64,000 nucleotides of DNA from Apus apus (taxonomy: Eukaryota > Chordata > Aves > Apodiformes > Apodidae), in assembly GCF_020740795.1 (NCBI RefSeq), contig NC_067291.1:12590780-12654779 (forward strand), given 5' to 3'. Made by a program: the position numbers and the translations under genes. This document shows, piece after piece, positions 23,002-32,000 of the stretch; positions within the stretch are counted from its first letter, which is position 1, and every line of letters starts with the position of its first letter. Below the pieces are notes generated by a model. That model was not told the DNA's origin. It worked only from the letters and a program-made list of their open reading frames with translations, and ran no database searches.

Positions 23002-26000
23002 AATAATCTGTTGCTATGCAAGAAATTCTCAAAAGTTATCAAACTTAAAAATGTAGTTTCTCCTAATTTGGCTTGCAGAAATGTCAGCCTTAATCAAAAT
23101 ACATGGAGCAAAATTATTTAAAATAAATAGGGAAATAAAGGAGAATACAGCTCAAAACTTTGTTTTAAACATGATTATAACTTGCCAAAGTAATAAGATA
23201 GAAACAAATTCTGGATCGTTAGTCAAAATGGACCAAAAAAATTAATTGAACAGCCCCAGTTGGTTCAGACAGTCTAGATATTTTCATGTATGGGTAAACT
23301 GTAACCTTTCTTGTCTGACTTCTGGAGATAAGTGGTGCTTTTGGGTGCTCAGTTTCTATCACCTCAGAAGGGTATTAATTTCAAAACGAAAATTCTTAGG
23401 CCCAGCTTTGCCATGGTGGATAGGTGTCTAACTTCTGCTGATTTGAGAAGTATGGGTTTTAGTCAAAACATTATGTAGGTGTTGAAAAGCTCTGGAGGAC
23501 CTGGCTTTAGTGTTTTTAAAAAAATCAGCCCCTTCTACTTGGAAACTTTTAGTTGCTCTTGAAAATATGGTCACGAAGTTTAGCATTTAAAATCTTGCAG
23601 ATAAACCATTCAGGTTTCTAAATGCAGGGTTTTAGAACAATTTCAAAATAAATTATCACATCTGAATAAAAGCTGATGTTAGGGATAATTTCTGGACATG
23701 TATGGTTCCTGAAAGTCTTGCTTCTGTGGTGACGTGGGGAATGCCATTGATCCTGAGGGAACCACAGTTAAAGGAAGAACACTACTATATACAGACAACA
23801 TACACAGATCAATTAAAATATAGTAAAACTCCAATATAAGAGGGATTTGCTCAGCAATATTCTGCAGAGGCTAAGAAGGCCACGAGAGCAGCATCAGTGC
23901 AGAATCTATATATTCCAATCTGTCTAGAGCTAACTAAGACAAATACTTTCTTCCAGAAACCTGATTTTAGTAGTCCTGTTTGGAGATCCCTCAAGAGCTA
24001 ATGTTCGATAATTTTCCTCTTCGACAGTAGGTGGAGGCATTGCCAAGTAGCAAAATCCCACTAAGGCTTTCCAGTCTCATTCCCCTTGGGAACTCTTCAG
24101 AATAAGAAACACAGAGAAGATCCTTAAAGACACTTTTTGAAAACAGTTTTCAGTGATTCTCTTAAGCTATCTAGCTTGAAAAGCCTTTGCTATTAACTCT
24201 AAAGTAATTTGGTGCAGGCTTGTCTTTAAATGCACAGTTCACCTGGATCTCTCTCAGGTGGTACTATACTACAAAAGTTTAATGTTGTTCATCTATGGCC
24301 ACTTAAGCATTTAAAGCATAGAAAACAAGCAAAAATCTTGGCAGTATCCAGCAGACATCTGTGTGAGACAGTTCCCTGATGTCCTACTACGTTCTACTCA
24401 GACCTGACAGCAGCTCCAGTCAGGGCTGTTTTCTCAGTGTAGGATTATATCAGAGCTTTACATGTGACCCATTTGTAGATAACAAGCAGAAAGTGCCTTT
24501 TTTCATTTAATATCAAGATCTAAAGCCTGCCACAAATCTCTGGCTGAGCTCCGTTGCCTCCAAAGTGGTAAAGGATTGGCAGAGGACTAACCCCGTCCAG
24601 TAGCCATCCTCTGGTTTCCTCTAAAATTTGCAAGTGAAAAGCATTTGGTGCCATCTAGTTTGGTGTGGGGATGAGAGGACAAGAAGCCTGAAATGTAATG
24701 TGTATAATCCAGTGAAATGAATTCTGTGAAAGAAAGATCAAAAGAGTTTTCCACTGAAAATTTTGGTTATATTCCAGGGGTGCTGACCTGTTAATTTTGC
24801 CTCCTGTTCCCCTATCTCTGTATCAGGCTTCGGTAACACTCGCCATGGGAATTTCCTAGCTATAGATCCTAGATCCACAAAACCGCTTCAGCAGAGGGCC
24901 TGCTCTGTGGCTTCTGGATTCATGGATGTTCCCTTATATCTACCTCTGTCTTTGCTCAACTTCCAAACAGGAAATTAACATTGACAAGCCATGTGTTTCT
25001 AAAAGGAGGGGTTGTACAGCTCTTGCTAGAATTTCCCAGAGCTTTGGCCTCCCCATGGCCTCTGTTTATCTGGGAAAAAGCTATGCTGAAAGCCACCAGA
25101 GCCTGACCACAAGAGGTTTGGGGTTTTGTCAGGAAGAGCAAAACCATGTTCTTCCAATGTCTGATGCACAAATTCTCCTTGTCTCTCAAATAAACATTGT
25201 CAAAGGACCCCACAGCTGTGGGAGGGAACACAAGTTTCATGCTTACTTTGCTAGGCATCATCATGTTCACCAGCCGGGTTGTTGGGTGAATGAAAGATTC
25301 AACCTCCTTGCAGGACAAATCTCTAAGTGATTGTCCATTTAGTGTCAGCAGTTCATCCCTTGGGCTCAGACAACCATTCCTTAAAAAATAAAGAAAAAAA
25401 AAGAAAAGAAAAAAAAAAGAAAAAAGGGAACATGTTTGCATATTGTTTTACAAAGAATGATATGGCACTATTGTATTATGTGTCTCACTAACCAAGGAGT
25501 CAGCCACAACCATCCCTTTGCTTTGAACAGAGCTGCTATGAGATACCTTGATGTGTGATGTACCCCATTCCCTGCTAGGACATATTCCTGTTGCTGCTCT
25601 CTTCTGCTTATTGCTGCTTTTCTGTATGTAACTTACAACCAGGCTAAGGCGACAGCATAGAATAGCCAAAGACAGGCAAAATATTCCTCCTCTCTCATCA
25701 TCTTCCATTTCCATCTGTAAGTTGATCAGAGACTATAATCTTTACTCCCCTTCAGGAGGACAACTAGGAAAACACTGAAAACTTGATGTTATGTACAATA
25801 TTTTGTGCTTCTAGGTTTTATTTCATAGTGTCATTGAGAAGCAATAGATTCCTGAATGGTCACAGTTTTATTTTTCTAGAATCTTGACCTGTCTCTCCCA
25901 CAAGAAGCATTGCTAGAAATTATTCCCAAACATCACTGCCTTTCTCTGAAGCTGAGCTTCAAGGCATAGATTGTCACAGAAAGCTTGTCATGTAAAATTC

Positions 26001-29000
26001 ATGCAGTAAGCTTGCTGACTTCACATGTACTGTACCTGTTTGCTGCACCTCCAGCGGGCACCTGGCTGCCTGTGAACCCTTTCCAGAGAGATGCACAGTT
26101 TGGAGTCCTAGAGAGCTTGATTCCTGAGCTGCTGTTCCCTGTGGTTGTACACAGCCTGCAGAAGCAGCTGTCCTGATTCAGAAGATGAAAGTTGCATGAA
26201 ACGAAATGTTGGTTAGTTACAGTAATCTTGTGTATTTTTAATAAATGCAGATTTTTTTTCTCATTCTTAGAACCAGATTGCCTTCAAGTAGAACAGGAAC
26301 AGGCCTTTAACACCGTGCAGTTGTGAAAGTATAATTGTATTATAGAGTCAATGTTTGAAAGAGGTTGTTTTCCTTAAGACTTCAGTGGCTTCTGACTACA
26401 AGAGGGAAGCATTAGAATAGAGTGCTCCTTTGCATAGAGGGGAAGAGAACAGATAATAGACTTTGCATAGTAACTGGATAAATTTTGTCTATGCTAACTA
26501 TTATAAGAAAAGAGAGAGGAAAATAAACATATACCAGAAAAGAAAATACTCTGGAAAACAGAAGAGGTCTGAATGGAAAATAAGTGTATACAAAACACTA
26601 GAAGCTCCACCCGTGCTGCTGACTTTTTAGGGGGCAGGGGAGCAGAGAGGACTGAAATAATGGAAGGTTTCCAGACTGGTTGAGGTTGCTGTAGTCTGTG
26701 TGTTGCATCTGGATGACTTAATGTAAACATACTTTTAAAATAGTTATGAATCATGAACATATGGCCATAAAAAAGGGAGTTGCTTAAGTCATATGAGTAA
26801 GTAAAGCAAAGAGGGCACTGACAAAGTACATGAAGGACAACACATTTGCCTAGCAAATACACTCCTGCAGCACAAATGTGTGAACACTTAAAATTCTAAA
26901 GAGACAAGGAAAGCTGGAAAAAAGTTATCACACAATCTTTTCTATCTGCTTAGTAAATCTCCTAATGCAAGTATTCACTTGCTCTGCTCCCAGCTGAACC
27001 CACCTCCTCTGCCCTCGCCAGCCTCTCCATACTCCACATAGTGAAGAGGGCTCTCAGTGTATCCTGGATCCAGGCTTGTTCCCGAGAGATTTGTATGACT
27101 GAGGTATAGATTTCTGAAGGGGAGGCAAATTGCATATGTTAGGACAGGCCACAAAATTATAGCAGTGGTCAACTGTCTGTATTGCTCCTGGGTCCCCTGG
27201 TCAGAGTGGCATGAACTATTTCCAATGATCTGTAGTCCTCTGAAAGCACAAGGAAAGCTGTGTAACCACCTTCTTCACCATGAGTAGGGCTTCATTTCTG
27301 CCATAAGCAGAGTTCATCTAGCCCTGAGGGTTAGAAACATTCTGCTCTCTTACCACAAATCAATAGGGATCACATCATACCTGACTTAGAGCAAACACAA
27401 ACTTCAAATGTCCAGCAATGTCAATAAAGGTCATTATCTTCCAGGCTGAATGTTGAAGCCTGGCTTCCACTCTGAGACTTGCCACAGTAAACCTAAGGCA
27501 GTGAATGAATAAAGTCTTTAACTTTGAGCCCTAGGCTAACTGCAGGCTGAATTAAGAAGGCACTTCGTAAGGGCTTTACTTGTATTGACTGACTTGTTAA
27601 CTCTGTGGGTTTGCTTGCATTCCAGATTGTCTGCCGTTAATGAGGAGTCTGAATTTACCAAGCCTCTTTTGTTCATGAAGAGTGCTTCTAGTGACTCACA
27701 GGTAAGTGTGTGCACATGGACAGAATTCTATTTTAAACCAGTTTGTTTGAACTCTAATGTTAGTTCTGGAGCTTCTGTATTTACTTTTCATCCAAGGTAA
27801 ATATCTTGGGAAATACTTGAAAATCAGGACTACGTTATGTTTTCTTTTATCCTATGGCAGTGGTTTGAAGTCATCAGCATGGTTACAAAATAAAGATTAG
27901 AATTCTGATGTCTTAAAATTTCCGATCTTAAATAGCAAAAAATGTGAGCTTCTTTTTCTGTTTACTTGCATTGGTGCTCAGTTTTAGGTATCCATAAAAC
28001 ATTACAGGCCAGCTTCTCGTACATGAAGCTGACAGGGTTTTCAATAGGATACTGTGCTTGCTCAAAACCATGTGAAATGTAAGATAGATATTAAAGGTAG
28101 AAATTTATTCTGGTGCTTGGATAAGTATTTTGAGACATCAGCTGGTCATGGACTGGGACTGTTGTGAAAGAATAATTGTATTATAGAGTCAGTGTTTAAA
28201 ACAAGTTGTCTTCCTTTTTTATCTGTAGTCAGAATTCAATTTTGGGCTTGTTAACTTCTCTTCTTAGGAGTTCTTACTCTTGTATACTGCTCTCTTGAAA
28301 TATCTATATATCCTCTCACAGATTCAGCATAGCTGTTCTCCACTCTTCATATTGTTCTTGATTTTAACATAGTGGGGATCCTTTTCAGACTGGTCCCAAC
28401 TCATCTCTGTTAAGAGCACACAGTCATGCTTATGCCTTTCCTGTAACTTGGTCACAGTGTATAGCTGCTCTGTTCATAGCCTTTATGAAAATCTTCATAA
28501 TTCATCATAATCATTGTCCAAAAGTCATTTGGCTCTCATCAGTTTCATAGAACATCAGAGTGCAGTGGGTTTGTTTGGCTCTGAGGTCTGTCATTGCAGC
28601 ACCATTGCAAGTCCTTTGGGGAAGACTTTGTATTTTGTACAATGGGACATGTGCCAGGCTGGAAATTCCGGGTTGTATTGGGACATACATGAGAAACTAT
28701 ACCAAATAAAAACTGATATGAATATTCATCCCAAGAGCAATAAATTGCATGCACTTAGTCAGAGGGAAAGTAGAGGTTAAATTCATTGTACACTGCAGAA
28801 AAATCTCGGGAACAATTTCTGTTTAAATCTGGAATCATCTTACCAAGTTGGGCTACATTTCAAGTAAGTTCTGTGTGTCAGTCGTTTCTGTAAATAATGT
28901 ATATGTATTACTTAAAAAAAATATATCTATAATAAAAAAATAAAACCAAAACAAAGTACCCCACCAACCAGTTTTTATTGGACTGTAGGGACATGTGGCA

Positions 29001-32000
29001 AATATTTGTATGTTCTCAGCATCTGCACTTTTTTGGGTCCTGGATATAGATCATTGTATTTGCTTCCAAGTTATTGCAACATGACAGAAAATTAATAAAA
29101 GCTGTTCTTTAGAAAAATAAACATTCAACCAATTCATTTGCCAGCAGTCAATTTGCTTTGGGTTTTGTTCTTTAATATCTTTCCTGTCTCACTTATTATT
29201 TTAAGCATAGAAATATTGGTGATGGTTCCAAGAGTAAAGACAATGTTAATTTTGTATCTTCCTTCTTAACATGTCCTGCTCATTTTGAAAGGTGATTTAT
29301 AGCTCTGAATGTAGTGAATGCTGAAAATCTGATGAAATAAAGTTGGCAGTTTTGGTGTCTGGGCCAACCTAGTCTACTCATGATTAGCACATATGTTTAA
29401 ACATGTATTTGTTGCCAGTGAAGAAAATGTCTGTGCTTGCAGGGGGCTTTGCCACCAAGCACTCTGAGACTTTGGGGAAACTTGTATCTGCGTTATAATA
29501 TCCACTCATTGCTGTGAAAATAAAACAGGACAAAGTCTGTGGGAGAGTGTTACAAGCAAAATTTGTCTTTAAGCTGAATGTGCCTGGCTGAAAGATAAAA
29601 TCAAAGGTGGAATTCAAGAGCCTTCTGGAATGCATTTTTGTCACAGGTGAGAGGAGATTAAATTTTCATGTGTTTAATTCTGGAGAAGTAATTTGCACGC
29701 CCAAGCCAACACTCTTCTTGTACTCTCCTTTTTTTGCCATGTGAAATGCAAAGCTTCTGAGGATAATTTTGTATCTGCCATTTAAAAGATTTCTTTTTTC
29801 TTCCTGCTTTCATTAGACAGTGCTAGCTCGGAGTCCTGTCTCAAAATCTCTAATTCCAGATGTTGTTTAGAAATAAGGGTAACCATGGCATCTGTGGAAA
29901 ACTGAAAAACTTTTGTGCACTCTTAACGTAAGACACAGTAGTTAGATTGTCTGAAATGAAGTGTTATACAAGGCTGGTTCAAGTAAGGTCTTTGACTCAG
30001 TTAACCAAGCAGATGACAGTGAGCTGATTGACTGTTGTTTTTAAAAGGAAAAAAGAAAAAAAAAATCTAACAGTACAATAATGAATTTAAATATTTAGCT
30101 TTTCTGGCCTCCTGACTGTGAAATGTGTGGGATTTCCAAGTGGAAGATTAAGAGAATACAGTCTTTGGGGATATATTTTTTTTTTTCAAGAAGTATTTTT
30201 TTCTACATCAGTTCTAATAAAGGGCCAGAGACTCTCTGGCATAACCTGATGTGACTCCACAGATTCTGACATACTCTAGCCAATGCCTTGGTCTTTTCAA
30301 AATATTTATAGTAGATGTAATTAATTTCCCAGCAGCTTATTCCCTTCGCAATTAATAAAATGGCAGAAACTATAAAGCCTCTGGATGATGCAAGAAGCAG
30401 GGCATGAGATTCAGGTTCTGCCCTAGACAGATGGCTCAGCACATCAGATGTTACAGATGGACCTTTCCAGCCATCATCTGGCCTTTGATATGTTTTTTTT
30501 CTGGGAACCTTTGGCCTGGCCCACATTTTCAGTGCACACTGTCTTAATATAACAGCCTCTTTCCCAACTTGTTCTGGGAATAACATGTCCCTGAAGTCAC
30601 AAAGGCAAGAAGGCTGGAAAGACAGAACAAGTAGGGAAAGGGAGGAGACCACATAAAGGTCTAAATAAATGCGGTCTCCTCTCCTGGTTTTGTTTTTCCA
30701 TCCTGCCCATAGGCTCATGTTTGAGACATTACAGTCTGTTGCCATAACACTTGTCCTGGTACCAAAGGGCCAGCTAACTGGTTTTTACATAAAGATGAGT
30801 TAATAAAATATATCCTAGTGATGACCAAGGGAGAAAAATGACCTTTTGTTTTTTCCTTCTTCAAGCAGAGTGTCAGGGACCAAAGGAAGCAAGTATAGAA
30901 AAGTTTCTATGACTGAGTGGTGCCATGCAGTCAGATCAGCTTGGATCCAATGTTTGCATAAGGAGTCAGCCCTTCCTTGTTATAGTTTATAGTAGCTCTC
31001 AGTGACTCCCAGGGTGTTGATGATGCAGAGAAGTAATGGAATGCTTCTTGAAGCAGCTCTCAAACCCAGCAGAGACTGCTGTTCTATGAAGAACAGGAGC
31101 TGATGTTACCTAGTGCTGTCCATTCTCCCGACAACTGGCATAGCTTCAGGCTTTGTCATTGGCATGAACGGGCATGACCATCTTCCACAATGTTTGCTGT
31201 GCGCAAGGTATCAGCATTGCTTATAAATTTTTATTTTCTTTTCCTTTCAGGCCACCTGAGAATTGCTGATTTTTGTGAGAAGCAAACTATAAAGGAGATT
31301 TGCTTGTTTATATGCTGGCAAGCTGGCATTCTTGCCCTGGCCATACCAGACTCAGCACACCTCATCTTGGAAGCTAAGTGGTATGGGAGCTGGCTGAACG
31401 AAGGACACCCAGGTAATCCTGGGTGCTTAAGGCACCATGAGAGGTAATATGAGAGAACAGTGGAAAACAGAAACCAGTAAAAATGGTAGGTAGCATCACT
31501 GTTAAACAATGTCCATCCTTCGCCCTCTTGGTGCACTAGTAGTGTAAATGTGGAGTGTGGAAGTTTCAGTTAAAAATATCTGCACAGGTACAGTTTTTTG
31601 CATCTGTAGGCGAGCCTTTGTGACACTTCTCACAAGAGCCAGAATTATGATACAAGGTTGTAGTCCCTTCACACACACATTAGCACTGCTCTGTGAGTCA
31701 GATGGTAGAGGAACAGTGACATCAATTTTCAGTCCCAACCCCATCAGCATAGCAGTATTAGCACCAAAATCTGGGCATATTTTGTTGAAAAGAAGAATGA
31801 ACAAAACCTGGTATCATCAGAATTTCAGCCTTCTGAAATTCTCTGGTGTGCAGTAAGAACTGAGTTCCAGCTCAAAGTCTTTTCTACAGGTAGTGCAATA
31901 AGAGCAAAGTGATTCTGTGGGGATTCTCTGGAGTCTAATACAGGTTGTGCTCGTGCTGCAGTGCTTCCCTCAATGGCTTCAGCAACATTTTCTGTTGAAG

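Noticed and set aside
24541..24660. Minus-strand segment with acceptor gcaaattttag and an open phase-0 frame, considered as the missing IL16 exon
   Set aside because: The translation shows no resemblance to the human Ser-rich N-terminal stretch, and no donor gives the required 3n+1 length convincingly.
24926..25330. 134-codon plus-strand frame
   Set aside because: It is antisense to the PDZ half-domain exon 25247-25379, which has splice sites and a recognisable fold. Its own sequence is not recognised.
25985..26176. Plus-strand frame with a Pro- and Leu-rich sequence and a preceding acceptor-like tract
   Set aside because: No recognisable domain, no matching neighbouring exon on the plus strand, and it lies within an IL16 intron.
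31502..31804. Minus-strand frame with M-G-L-G-L-K-I-D-V, tested as the GLGF-bearing first half of the extra PDZ domain
   Set aside because: The residues after the loop do not follow a PDZ pattern. With the nearby acceptor the frame needed to join exon 34541 hits a stop after eight codons. Treated as coincidence.
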